A DNA stretch of 64,000 nucleotides from Streptomyces sp. ASQP_92. Lineage in GTDB: Bacteria > Actinomycetota > Actinomycetes > Streptomycetales > Streptomycetaceae. Within the stretch, counting starts at the first letter, position 1. Every line of letters begins with the position of its first letter. The DNA lies in NCBI RefSeq assembly GCF_025399895.1, contig NZ_JAODUA010000001.1:434001-498000 (forward strand), written 5' to 3'. This document shows, one piece after another, positions 49,988-58,015 of this stretch. Under the pieces are notes generated by a model. That model did no database searches and was not told where the DNA came from. It saw only the letters and a list, made by a program, of their open reading frames with translations. The position numbers and the translations under genes are program-made.

Positions 49988-50292
49988 TCGGCACGCTCCT
50001 TGTCGCATCCATGTGCCCCGAGTCCCCCGGGCGTCCGCCATGGAGTTGTTCGAACAGTCATCAGGAGGGAGGGCATAGCGGCTCCCCAGGTTTCACTTCC
50101 GCCGCGAAATTTGCCCGGCCGGTATAAAACCGCACGGTACGGACGTGTGGGCTTCAGCACCCCGTCCCACCACGACATCCCCAGTTTTCACACTTTTTCG
50201 AGCTTAAAGGTCAGCTGCACGGTCACGGGGAGACTGTCCGCCGATTGGAACTTCCAAGCGCCCCCAGCCCGTCCTGACATAGATTTCACCGT
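49988..50292. other. Divergent intergenic region between the PIG-L and proB genes
   Basis: 305 nt with no gene. It contains the perfect palindrome TTGGAACTTCCAA (50245-50257), a possible operator for proB, and the proB -10 box. Local GC is lower than in the genes. Confidence 0.55.
50280..50285 (+). promoter_or_regulatory. -10 box of a probable leaderless proB promoter
   Basis: TAGATT ends 7 nt before GTG 50293, and there is no Shine-Dalgarno. Confidence 0.6.
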
Positions 50293-51420
50293 GTGACAGA
50301 GGCAAGGCAGCAGGTGGCACAGGCCCGCAGAATTGTAGTCAAGATCGGTTCGTCCTCGCTGACCACCGCCTCCGGCGGACTCGACGCGGACCGGGTCGAC
50401 GCCCTCGTCGACGTGCTCGCCAAGGCACGCAGCGGGGGCGAGAAGGACATCGTCCTCGTCTCCTCCGGTGCCATCGCCGCCGGCCTCGCCCCCCTCGGAC
50501 TGCGCCGCCGGCCCAAGGACCTCGCCCGCCAGCAGGCCGCCGCCAGCGTCGGCCAGGGCCTCCTCGTCGCCCGCTACACCGCCTCCTTCGCCCGCTACGG
50601 CGTACGCGTCGGACAAGTCCTGCTCACCACCGACGACACCAGCCGGCGCGCCCACTACCGCAACGCCTACCGCACCCTGGACCAGCTCCTGGCCATGGGC
50701 GCCCTGCCCGTCGTCAACGAGAACGACACCGTCGCCACCGACGAGATCCGCTTCGGCGACAACGACCGCCTCGCCGCTCTGGTCGCCCATCTGGTCCGCG
50801 CCGACCTGCTCGTCCTGCTCTCCGACGTCGACGGCCTCTACGACGGCGACCCCGCCAGGCCCGGCACCTCGCGCATAGACGAAGTGCGCGGCCCCGACGA
50901 CATCGCCCACGTCCAGATCGGCAGCGCCGGCAAGGCGGGCGTGGGCACCGGCGGCATGGTCACCAAGGTCGAAGCGGCCCGCATCGCCGCCGCCGCCGGC
51001 ATCCCCGTCGTCCTCACCTCCGCCAGCCACGCCGCCGACGCACTGGCCGGACGCGCCACCGGCACCTATTTCCACCGCACCGGACGCCGCTCCGCCGACC
51101 GCCTGCTGTGGCTCGCCCACGCCTCCACCCCCCAGGGCGCCCTGATCCTCGACGAGGGAGCCGTCCACGCCATCGTCGACGGCCACAAATCACTGCTCCC
51201 CGCCGGAATCGCCGCCGTCGAAGGCGACTTCGCCGCGGGCGACCCCGTCGAGCTGCGCGACCCCCAAGGCCGCGCCGTCGCCCGGGGTCTCGTCAACTTC
51301 GACGCCAAGGAACTGCCCCAACTCCTGGGCCGCTCCACCCGCGACCTCGCCAGAGAGCTCGGCCCCGGCTACGAGCGCGAAGTCGTACACAGGGACGATC
51401 TGGTCGTCCTGCACCCCTGA
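50293..51420 (+). CDS. proB: Glutamate 5-kinase
   Basis: First step of proline synthesis, phosphorylating glutamate. 375 residues: the amino-acid-kinase domain (about 1-265) has VVKIGSSSLTTASGG, VSSGAIAAGL and NENDTVATDEIRFGDNDRLAALVA, and is followed by a PUA domain (about 285-365, AVHAIVDGHKSLLPAGI). GTG 50293 gives MTEARQQVAQARRIVVKIG. proA is two genes downstream, with one unknown gene between them. Confidence 0.97.
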   Translation: MTEARQQVAQARRIVVKIGSSSLTTASGGLDADRVDALVDVLAKARSGGEKDIVLVSSGAIAAGLAPLGLRRRPKDLARQQAAASVGQGLLVARYTASFARYGVRVGQVLLTTDDTSRRAHYRNAYRTLDQLLAMGALPVVNENDTVATDEIRFGDNDRLAALVAHLVRADLLVLLSDVDGLYDGDPARPGTSRIDEVRGPDDIAHVQIGSAGKAGVGTGGMVTKVEAARIAAAAGIPVVLTSASHAADALAGRATGTYFHRTGRRSADRLLWLAHASTPQGALILDEGAVHAIVDGHKSLLPAGIAAVEGDFAAGDPVELRDPQGRAVARGLVNFDAKELPQLLGRSTRDLARELGPGYEREVVHRDDLVVLHP

Positions 51421-51573
51421 AACGGCTGAAAGTCCAGCCATAAGACAGACACCTTCAGGAAAACCACCCCGCGCCCGGCCTCGGGCTGGTCAACTTTGAA
51501 GTCGGGGGTACGCGTGGACCGGAACCCGCGCAGTACCGCACCGCATCGCACACAGCAGCACAGGAGGCCGCCG

Positions 51574-52032
51574 GTGAGACGAGCGCGCCCGGGGGCGGCG
51601 CCCCGAGGGACGACGGCTGAGCGGACCCTGACCAGTGTGGGGACGGGGGCCGACGTCGAAGCCACAGAGGTACCCGAGAAGGCCGGGGACACCCCCCGGC
51701 TGTGGCACATCACGCTGAGCGTCTGCGGAGCGGAGGCGCCGCTGAAAGAGGTCCGCCGGGGCCTCGAACAGCTCGCCCACGACCACCCCTTCCTGCTGAC
51801 CAGCCGCTACGCCAACGACCACGCCGAGATCCGCTACTGGGAAGAGGCCCGCGACCTCCACGACGCGGCCGCCGTCGCCCTGCGCCTGTGGGGTGAGCAC
51901 CGCTCCACCGCCAAACTCCCGCCCTGGGAGATCGTCGGCCTGGAAGTCATCGACCGCGGCACCTACCACCAGCGGCTCGCCGAAGGATATGGGCCGCCAC
52001 CGGCCGCACCCGTGGGCGTCCATCCCTTCTGA
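51574..52032 (+). CDS. Conserved hypothetical protein between proB and proA
   Basis: 152 residues from GTG 51574, which has a full AGGAGG 6 nt upstream; earlier in-frame starts (TTG 51496, GTG 51511) lack this. The first 50 residues are poorly structured. The rest is well ordered ([64 protein letters not shown]) and resembles an alpha-beta fold. The conserved place between proB and proA in Streptomyces suggests a housekeeping role; I do not recognise the function. Confidence 0.82.
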   Translation: MRRARPGAAPRGTTAERTLTSVGTGADVEATEVPEKAGDTPRLWHITLSVCGAEAPLKEVRRGLEQLAHDHPFLLTSRYANDHAEIRYWEEARDLHDAAAVALRLWGEHRSTAKLPPWEIVGLEVIDRGTYHQRLAEGYGPPPAAPVGVHPF

Positions 52033-52102
52033 CCCTTCTGACCCCGCCGCCCACCCCGTCTCGGGGAGTGGAACCGGGGCGAAACGCCCCGCCCCCGCGC
52101 AT

Positions 52103-52108
52103 TACCCT
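52103..52108 (+). promoter_or_regulatory. -10 box of a probable leaderless proA promoter
   Basis: TACCCT ends 6 nt before ATG 52115. Confidence 0.6.
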
Positions 52109-52114
52109 GCGGAC

Positions 52115-53416
52115 ATGGCTTCGCACTCCTCGCCCTCCCCGGCTCCTGCCCACGACGACCTGTCCCCGGTCACCCGGACCGCCCAGCGGGCGCGCGCCGC
52201 GGCCGCCGAGATCGCGCCACTTCCGCGCGCGGTCAAGGACGAGGTGCTGCACGCGATCGCCGACGCCCTCCAGGCGCGGACCGCCGAGATCGTCGAGGCC
52301 AACGCCCTCGACGTCGCCAAGGCCCGCGAGGCCGGCACCAGCGAAACCGTCATCGACCGGCTCACCCTGGACCCGGAGCGCATTCGCGCCATCGCCTCCG
52401 ACGTGCGCGACGTGGCGGCCCTGCCCGACCCCGTCGGTGAGGTCGTCCGCGGCTCCACCCTGCCCAACGGCATCGACCTGCGCCAGGTCCGCGTCCCCCT
52501 CGGCGTCGTCGGCATCATCTACGAGGCCCGGCCCAATGTGACCGTGGACGCGGCGGCCCTCTGCCTCAAGTCCGGCAACGCCGTCCTGCTGCGCGGCTCG
52601 TCCTCGGCCTACGCCTCCAATACCGCCCTCGTCCGCGTCCTGCGCGACGCGGTCGCCGACGCGGGTCTGCCCGCCGACGCCATCCAGCTCGTACCCGGCG
52701 AATCCCGCGAATCCGTACGGGAGTTGATGCGCGCCCGCGGCCTCGTCGACGTCCTCATCCCGCGCGGCGGCGCCTCCCTGATCCGCACCGTCGTCCAGGA
52801 ATCCACCGTCCCCGTCATCGAGACCGGCACCGGCAACTGCCACGTCTACGTCGACGCCCAGGCCGACCTCGACATGGCCGTCGACATCCTGATCAACTCC
52901 AAGGCCCAGCGCCCCTCGGTCTGCAACTCCGCCGAAACCCTCCTCGTCCACCAGGACATCGCGGACGCCTTCCTGCCGCGTGCCCTGGACGCGCTCGCCG
53001 AGGCCGGAGTCACCGTCCACGCCGACGAGCGGGTGCGGTCGTACGCGGACGCCTCCAAGGCCACCGTCGTCGAAGCCACGGCCGAGGACTGGGAGACCGA
53101 GTACCTCTCGTACGACATCGCCGCGGCCGTCGTCGACTCTCTGGACGCGGCCGTCACCCACATCCGGCGGTGGACCTCCGGACACACCGAGGCCATCGTC
53201 ACCACCTCGCAGGCCGCCGCCCGCCGCTTCACCCAGCTCGTGGACTCCACGACCGTCGCCGTCAACGCCTCCACCCGGTTCACCGACGGCGGTCAGTTCG
53301 GTTTCGGCGCGGAAATCGGCATCTCCACCCAGAAGCTGCACGCCCGCGGCCCCATGGGGCTGCCCGAGCTGACCTCGACGAAGTACATCGTCACCGGCGA
53401 CGGACACATCCGGTAA
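52115..53416 (+). CDS. proA: Glutamate-5-semialdehyde dehydrogenase (gamma-glutamyl phosphate reductase)
   Basis: Second step of proline synthesis, NADPH-dependent reduction of glutamyl phosphate. 433 residues of the aldehyde dehydrogenase fold with [21 protein letters not shown], then [11 protein letters not shown], and the catalytic Cys270 in [14 protein letters not shown]. It ends in [15 protein letters not shown], conserved in the family. ATG 52115 ([17 protein letters not shown]) has a short Ser/Pro-rich N-terminal extension and a leaderless-type -10 box. Confidence 0.97.
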   Translation: MASHSSPSPAPAHDDLSPVTRTAQRARAAAAEIAPLPRAVKDEVLHAIADALQARTAEIVEANALDVAKAREAGTSETVIDRLTLDPERIRAIASDVRDVAALPDPVGEVVRGSTLPNGIDLRQVRVPLGVVGIIYEARPNVTVDAAALCLKSGNAVLLRGSSSAYASNTALVRVLRDAVADAGLPADAIQLVPGESRESVRELMRARGLVDVLIPRGGASLIRTVVQESTVPVIETGTGNCHVYVDAQADLDMAVDILINSKAQRPSVCNSAETLLVHQDIADAFLPRALDALAEAGVTVHADERVRSYADASKATVVEATAEDWETEYLSYDIAAAVVDSLDAAVTHIRRWTSGHTEAIVTTSQAAARRFTQLVDSTTVAVNASTRFTDGGQFGFGAEIGISTQKLHARGPMGLPELTSTKYIVTGDGHIR

Positions 53417-53484
53417 CCGTCCCTGACTCCCTTTCGGGGTGGGCGAGTTCCGTCACCGGCTGCCCAAACCGGCCCGCCCGCGGC

Positions 53485-53490
53485 TACCCT
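53485..53490 (+). promoter_or_regulatory. -10 box of a probable leaderless promoter
   Basis: TACCCT ends 6 nt before GTG 53497. Confidence 0.58.
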
Positions 53491-53496
53491 GAACGG

Positions 53497-54204
53497 GTGC
53501 CGGACGACGCAGGGGGCGGGCCGTTCCCGGACGGCTGGGAGCCCGACGACGACCGCGGGGGCGCGGACGATGACTTCGCCTCCGTGGTATTCGACGAGGA
53601 CTTCGTACGAGCCGCCGAAATCCACGAACCCAGCGCCGTCGAGCGCCTGCTCGCCGCCGCCCAGGCCCGCGCCGAAGCCGAGGCGGCCCGCGCCCGCGCG
53701 GGCGCCGGAGCCCCCGACGACGAGCCCTACGACGACGGCTACGACCCCGACCCCTACCGCCCCGCCCGCGACCCGGGCGACATCGGCGGCCCCGGCCTGT
53801 CCGGCGGCGCCGAAGCCGGCCCCTACGGCCGCTTCGGCGGCGCCCTGCGCCCCTACCGCGGGCACGCCCGCTGGCACCGCCCCGTCGCCTGGCTCCTGGC
53901 CGTGATCATGGGCATCGGCATGGTCGCCCTCGCCTTCTCCGCCGTCTACCGGGGCGCCTCCTCCGACCACGAGGACAAGATCCCGCCCTCACCCCCGGCC
54001 ACGAGCAACGTCGACCACCCGACCGTCGCGGCCCTCGCGGCGAGTACGGCCGGTGCGGGCGGCCCGGCGGGCGGGGCTGAGACCGCGGCTCCGGTCGGCG
54101 AAGTGCCTTCGGGCGGCGCCGGGGGAGCGGACCGCACTCAGGCTCCGGCCGACGGCCCGAGCCCGGCTGTTTCCCTGCCTCCCCGGCCCCACCCGCCCGC
54201 CTGA
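53497..54204 (+). CDS. Hypothetical single-pass membrane protein with SVVFDE-FVRAA motif (paralogue 1)
   Basis: 235 residues. Acidic N-terminus (PDGWEPDDDRGGADDDF), then the motif SVVFDEDFVRAAEIHEPSAVER (29-50), an Ala/Glu helix, an Asp/Pro/Tyr-rich linker, one transmembrane helix (about 128-150, VAWLLAVIMGIGMVALAFS) and a Pro/Ala-rich outer tail. The same motif begins the next gene. GTG 53497 has the leaderless signature. Function unknown; probably a cytosolic binding motif on a membrane anchor. Confidence 0.8.
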   Translation: MPDDAGGGPFPDGWEPDDDRGGADDDFASVVFDEDFVRAAEIHEPSAVERLLAAAQARAEAEAARARAGAGAPDDEPYDDGYDPDPYRPARDPGDIGGPGLSGGAEAGPYGRFGGALRPYRGHARWHRPVAWLLAVIMGIGMVALAFSAVYRGASSDHEDKIPPSPPATSNVDHPTVAALAASTAGAGGPAGGAETAAPVGEVPSGGAGGADRTQAPADGPSPAVSLPPRPHPPA

Positions 54205-54281
54205 ACCGCCCGAGAACCATCGCGTCGGAAATCGTCAGAAGTTGTCGTGTACCAGCGCGTTTACCTGCCCCCCGCGAGACC

Positions 54282-54287
54282 TACCCT
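54282..54287 (+). promoter_or_regulatory. -10 box of a probable leaderless promoter
   Basis: TACCCT ends 6 nt before ATG 54294, as for the paralogue before it. Confidence 0.58.
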
Positions 54288-54293
54288 GAAGGT

Positions 54294-55373
54294 ATGGCAG
54301 GGCGCGGAGAGCCACCCGAGGGGACACCGGAGGGCCTCCCCGGCGGTGGTGACGACGAGTACCGGTCCGTCGTCTTCGACGAATCGTTCGTCCGCGCTGC
54401 ACGCCTCCAGGAGTTCTCCGCCCAGGAGCGGATGCGCGAACACGCGCGGGCCGTACGGTCCCGTCCGAGCTGGTCCCTCAGAGCCTCCTCCAAACCTGCC
54501 GTCGCCTTGGTGCTGCTGCTCCTCATAGCCTTCAGTACCGCCATCTACATGGGCATCCGCCACCCCTATCAGCCGCCGCTCACCGGCCACCCCGAGCCGT
54601 TGCGGATGACGGTGATCCCGCTGGCCCCCGAGGGCCCGGTCCCGGGCGGTGACGCCGAGCGGCTCTTCGCGCACAGCCCCGCCGCCCGGTTCCGCGTCGG
54701 CGGATCGGGCATCAGCCTCCCGTCGGCCTCCAAGACGGCGCACTTCTCCGAGTCGCAGGTGATGAACGCGCTGTCCATCGCCAAGGACTACCTGATCAAG
54801 TCCTCCCTCGATCCGGATGTGCTCGCCGGTGGCCCCGACCATCAGATCCGGGTGCTGCTCGACCCCGATCTGATGGCCCAGTTCGACCAGAGCCTGGCCA
54901 CTCCGGCCGGTGACGGACGGCACTCCGCGACCGGCTGGCTGGTGCGCTTCGATCCGGCCACGGTGGCCCTCGCCGATCCCCGGATCCGCGTCCAGGGCTC
55001 GATGAGCTACGCGGAGTCCGGCACGGACGCGCTCACGATCGCCGCCGACTACGTCTTCGTGTACGCCCTGCGGCCCGCCGGGAACGCCCCGCACCCGGCC
55101 GGCGCCTCGCTGTTCACGGTCCGCCGCGAGCTGCACTTCCGGCTCGACCGCGAAGACCTGCGGGTCAACCGCACCGAGATCCAGGCCAGCACCGTCGAGG
55201 CCGGTCCGCAGGCGTGCTCGGCCGAGGTCGCGAGCCGGCTGCGGCCGCTCCTCGCGGGGGAGCGGGCGAGTGCGCGGGGCCCGGCCGGCACCGACCCGTA
55301 CGCCACCGGCCCCGCCCCCGAGGCGCTCTGCGGCACCCTGGCCACCGGAGCCCAGCCGTCACCGGGCGGGTGA
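54294..55373 (+). CDS. Hypothetical single-pass membrane protein with SVVFDE-FVRAA motif (paralogue 2)
   Basis: 359 residues. N-terminus with SVVFDESFVRAARLQEFSAQER (25-46), the counterpart of the motif in the preceding gene, then a transmembrane helix (about 66-87, KPAVALVLLLLIAFSTAIYMG) and a 270-residue outer domain with strands (LEIRVQGSMSYAESG-like, here RIRVQGSMSYAESG; LHFRLDREDLRVNRTEIQAS) and a Cys pair near the end. No known domain. ATG 54294 seems leaderless. The two genes are likely duplicated at their N-termini and diverged after the membrane helix. Confidence 0.85.
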   Translation: MAGRGEPPEGTPEGLPGGGDDEYRSVVFDESFVRAARLQEFSAQERMREHARAVRSRPSWSLRASSKPAVALVLLLLIAFSTAIYMGIRHPYQPPLTGHPEPLRMTVIPLAPEGPVPGGDAERLFAHSPAARFRVGGSGISLPSASKTAHFSESQVMNALSIAKDYLIKSSLDPDVLAGGPDHQIRVLLDPDLMAQFDQSLATPAGDGRHSATGWLVRFDPATVALADPRIRVQGSMSYAESGTDALTIAADYVFVYALRPAGNAPHPAGASLFTVRRELHFRLDREDLRVNRTEIQASTVEAGPQACSAEVASRLRPLLAGERASARGPAGTDPYATGPAPEALCGTLATGAQPSPGG

Positions 55374-55446
55374 CCTCGCGTCGATCCCCCGGAAGCCGCC
55401 GGGCCCGAAGGGCCAGGCCCGGCAGGACCCGGTCCGTAAGCCACTG

Positions 55447-55506
55447 GCCTCCCGACGCGTGGCCTCCTGGCACGTGGCCTCCCGACGCGTGGCCTCCTGG
55501 CACGTG
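55447..55506 (+). repeat. Tandem 30-bp repeat
   Basis: Two exact units start GCCTCCCGACGCGTGG (55447-55476 and 55477-55506). A decayed third follows to about 55535. It lies between two converging genes. Confidence 0.88.
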
Positions 55507-55563
55507 GCCGCCGACGCCCGGCTTCCCGGCACGTGGCCGCCGACACCCGACCTCCGGCACGCG

Positions 55564-55593
55564 GCATACCGGCACCCGGCATACCGGCACCCG
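55564..55593 (+). repeat. Tandem 15-bp repeat
   Basis: GCATACCGGCACCCG occurs twice head to tail, followed by further decayed copies. With the 30-bp repeat it fills most of the 55374-55660 gap, in which I see no gene. Confidence 0.85.
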
Positions 55594-55660
55594 GCCGCCG
55601 GCGCGCGGCAGACCGGCACCCGACCCGCCGGCACCTCCGCGCCCGCCCCCGCGCCTCCGC

Positions 55661-56770
55661 CTAGCCCTGCCCGTTCTGCCCCGGCTTTCCGTCCGTCGGC
55701 GGCTCGGTGCCGGGGCCGGTCGTGCCGTCCGGGGGCGACGGTCGTGTCGCCGTGCCGGTGAACCGGTCGCGCAGCTTGCCGCCGAGATCCGCCGTGCCGC
55801 CGGCGATGTCACCGACCAGCTTCATCAGCGGGTCCTTGCTGCTCTTGACCGCGTCGGCGTACGAGGCCGCCGACTCGCGGAAGGAGTCGGTCACCGAGGT
55901 GTCCTTGTCCTCGTCCCGGCGCGGGTAGTGGCCGTCCATGATCCGCTGGTAGTCGCGGGACTCCGCCCACTTCTTCAGCTCGGCGGCACGCACCGTGGTG
56001 AACGGGTGGGTGCGGGGCAGCACATTGAGGATCTTCAGCACCGAATCGCGCAGGTCGCCCCCGGACTCGTACTCCTGCGCCTGCTCCAGGAAGGCGTCCA
56101 CGTTCATCTCGTGCAGGTGGTTGCCGCCCGCTATCTTCATCAGCCCCCGCATCGAGGCCTTCAGATCCTGGCCCACCAGCAGTCCGGCCCGGTCCGCGGA
56201 CAGCTCCGACTTGCGGAACCACTCGCGCAGCGCCGTCACGATCCCCATGATCGCGACGTTGCCCAGCGGGATCCAGGCGACCTTGAGGGCGAGGTTGGTG
56301 AGGAAGAGCAGGATGGTGCGGTAGACGGAGTGGCCGGACAGGGCGTGACCGACCTCGTGGCCGACGACCGCGCGCATCTCCTCCTCGTCGAGCAGCTCGA
56401 CCAGACCCGTCGTCACCACGATGATCGGCTCGTCCAGGCCGATGCACATCGCGTTCGGCTGCGGGTTCTGAGTGACGTACATCGGCGGGACCTTCTCCAG
56501 GTCCAGGATGTAACAGGCGTCCCGCAACATGGAGTTGAGGTGGGCGAACTGGGCGTCGCTCACCCGTACCGAGTCCGAGAGGAACAGCAGTCTCAGGCTT
56601 CGTTCGGGCAGCAGCCCGCTCAGCGCCTTGAAGACGGTGTCGAAACCGGTCAGCCTGCGCAGCGCGACCAGCGCCGAGCGGTCGGCGGGGTGTTCGTAGG
56701 CCCGGGAGGAGATTCCGGGAAACCTGCGCCGCTGCCTGCTCGGCACGTTGTCGTTGATGTCCTCGGTCAT
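55661..56770 (-). CDS. M48-family zinc metallopeptidase
   Basis: 369 residues. The active site is HEVGH at 138-142 (VVGHEVGHALSGHS) with the third ligand Glu189 in SELSADRAG. Hydrophobic segments near 116-122 and 152-180 (ILLFLTNLALKVAWIPLGNVAIMGIVTAL) may lie in the membrane. The family includes HtpX and Ste24-like peptidases that clear misfolded membrane proteins. The C-terminus is a low-complexity Pro/Gly tail. ATG 56770 has AGGGGG 5 nt upstream; the frame is open further, but without support. Downstream are the tandem repeats. Confidence 0.92.
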   Translation of the reverse strand: MTEDINDNVPSRQRRRFPGISSRAYEHPADRSALVALRRLTGFDTVFKALSGLLPERSLRLLFLSDSVRVSDAQFAHLNSMLRDACYILDLEKVPPMYVTQNPQPNAMCIGLDEPIIVVTTGLVELLDEEEMRAVVGHEVGHALSGHSVYRTILLFLTNLALKVAWIPLGNVAIMGIVTALREWFRKSELSADRAGLLVGQDLKASMRGLMKIAGGNHLHEMNVDAFLEQAQEYESGGDLRDSVLKILNVLPRTHPFTTVRAAELKKWAESRDYQRIMDGHYPRRDEDKDTSVTDSFRESAASYADAVKSSKDPLMKLVGDIAGGTADLGGKLRDRFTGTATRPSPPDGTTGPGTEPPTDGKPGQNGQG

Positions 56771-56881
56771 GGGTGCCCCCTGTCGTTCGAGTCGTCGGCT
56801 CGTCCCCCTGACGACATCCACACTAGGCGGTGGGGATACCGTGGCCCGGGGGCCTGTGGATAACTTTCGAGGAGACCAGCC

Positions 56882-57067
56882 ATGCCGGACGCACTGCCGG
56901 GCTTCATGCCGGACGCCGTCACCGCTCTCGCCGACGCGTCCGGCCAGGGGCCGGGCGCCCTGCTGCGGATCCTGCTGCTGGCCTCCATGGTCGGCGCCGC
57001 CCTCCTGGCCTGGTTCCTGCTGCGCGGATACCGCTCGAACGGCGGCGACGACAACCACAACGACTGA
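56882..57067 (+). CDS. Small membrane protein (61 aa)
   Basis: One hydrophobic helix (about 27-48, [21 protein letters not shown]) then [17 protein letters not shown] 56882 follows GAGGAG 7 nt upstream. Function unknown. It is oriented away from the M48 gene and could be regulated with it. Confidence 0.6.
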   Translation: MPDALPGFMPDAVTALADASGQGPGALLRILLLASMVGAALLAWFLLRGYRSNGGDDNHND

Positions 57068-57148
57068 GTCGGCGTGAGCGTGCCCGGGCCGCCCGCATAC
57101 GATGTGCGCGAAGTCTCCGCCCCGACTCCCGGATAGGTCCTGCCGAAG

Positions 57149-57313
57149 ATGAGCCTCCACAGCACCGCCGCCAACCTGGTCTCGCTCGCCGAAGGCGGCG
57201 CCGAGCACGGTGGCAACCACGAAAGCCTTCAGCCCTGGATGACCGGCGGCGGCGCGCTGCTCGCCCTGCTCCTCCTGCTCTGGATCACCACCCGCTTCAA
57301 CCGCGACCGCTGA
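57149..57313 (+). CDS. Small membrane protein upstream of nadD (54 aa)
   Basis: [20 protein letters not shown], then [28 protein letters not shown], giving a single C-terminal helix. The start is ATG 57149 with a weak GAAG upstream; a -10-like TACGAT lies near 57098. The tidy composition, third-position GC and position 38 nt before nadD support it. Function unknown. Confidence 0.65.
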   Translation: MSLHSTAANLVSLAEGGAEHGGNHESLQPWMTGGGALLALLLLLWITTRFNRDR

Positions 57314-57337
57314 GTCGGGGCCGAAAAGCCGGGCCAG

Positions 57338-57343
57338 TAGGCT
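57338..57343 (+). promoter_or_regulatory. -10-like box before nadD
   Basis: TAGGCT ends 8 nt before ATG 57352. This spacing is slightly longer than the leaderless ideal. Confidence 0.5.
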
Positions 57344-57351
57344 CTGCACGC

Positions 57352-57969
57352 ATGGGAGAGCAGGAAGTGCCTACCGGTCCGGTGAAGCGACGCATCGGTG
57401 TGATGGGCGGAACGTTCGATCCGATCCATCACGGACACCTCGTGGCCGCCAGTGAGGTGGCCTCGCAGTTCCACCTGGACGAGGTCGTGTTCGTGCCGAC
57501 CGGGCAGCCGTGGCAGAAGAGCCACAAGCTGGTCTCCCTGGCCGAGGACCGCTATCTCATGACGGTCATCGCCACCGCGTCCAACCCCCAGTTCTCGGTG
57601 AGCCGCATCGACATCGACCGCGGCGGTGCGACGTACACCATCGACACCCTGCGGGATCTGCGCGACCGCAACACCGACGCGGACCTGTTCTTCATCACCG
57701 GGGCCGACGCGCTCGCCCAGATCCTCACCTGGCGCGACGCCGAGGAGCTGTTCTCGCTGGCCCACTTCATCGGAGTGACCCGGCCCGGCCACGTCCTGAC
57801 GGACGACGGGCTGCCCGAGGGCGGGGTCTCGCTGGTGGAGGTGCCGGCCCTCGCGATCTCCTCGACGGACTGCCGGGCACGGGTCGCGCAGGGCGACCCC
57901 GTCTGGTATTTGGTTCCCGACGGTGTGGTCCGCTACATCGACAAGCGCCAGCTCTACCGCGGCGAGTGA
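57352..57969 (+). CDS. nadD: Nicotinate-nucleotide adenylyltransferase
   Basis: 205 residues, Rossmann-like nucleotidyltransferase for NAD synthesis. Its ATP-binding [11 protein letters not shown] is at 19-29 and the C-terminal ISSTDCR matches ISSTxx[22 protein letters not shown] is typical. ATG 57352 starts the protein. It precedes the LCP-like gene and rsfS, the common nadD-rsfS neighbourhood. Confidence 0.97.
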   Translation: MGEQEVPTGPVKRRIGVMGGTFDPIHHGHLVAASEVASQFHLDEVVFVPTGQPWQKSHKLVSLAEDRYLMTVIATASNPQFSVSRIDIDRGGATYTIDTLRDLRDRNTDADLFFITGADALAQILTWRDAEELFSLAHFIGVTRPGHVLTDDGLPEGGVSLVEVPALAISSTDCRARVAQGDPVWYLVPDGVVRYIDKRQLYRGE

Positions 57970-58015
57970 GTCCAGCTGTACCGCCTGTACGTCGGCGAGT
58001 GAGAGAAGGCCACCG

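Noticed and set aside
55447..55593. CRISPR array
   Set aside because: The repeats are head to tail without unique spacers and are not flanked by cas genes.
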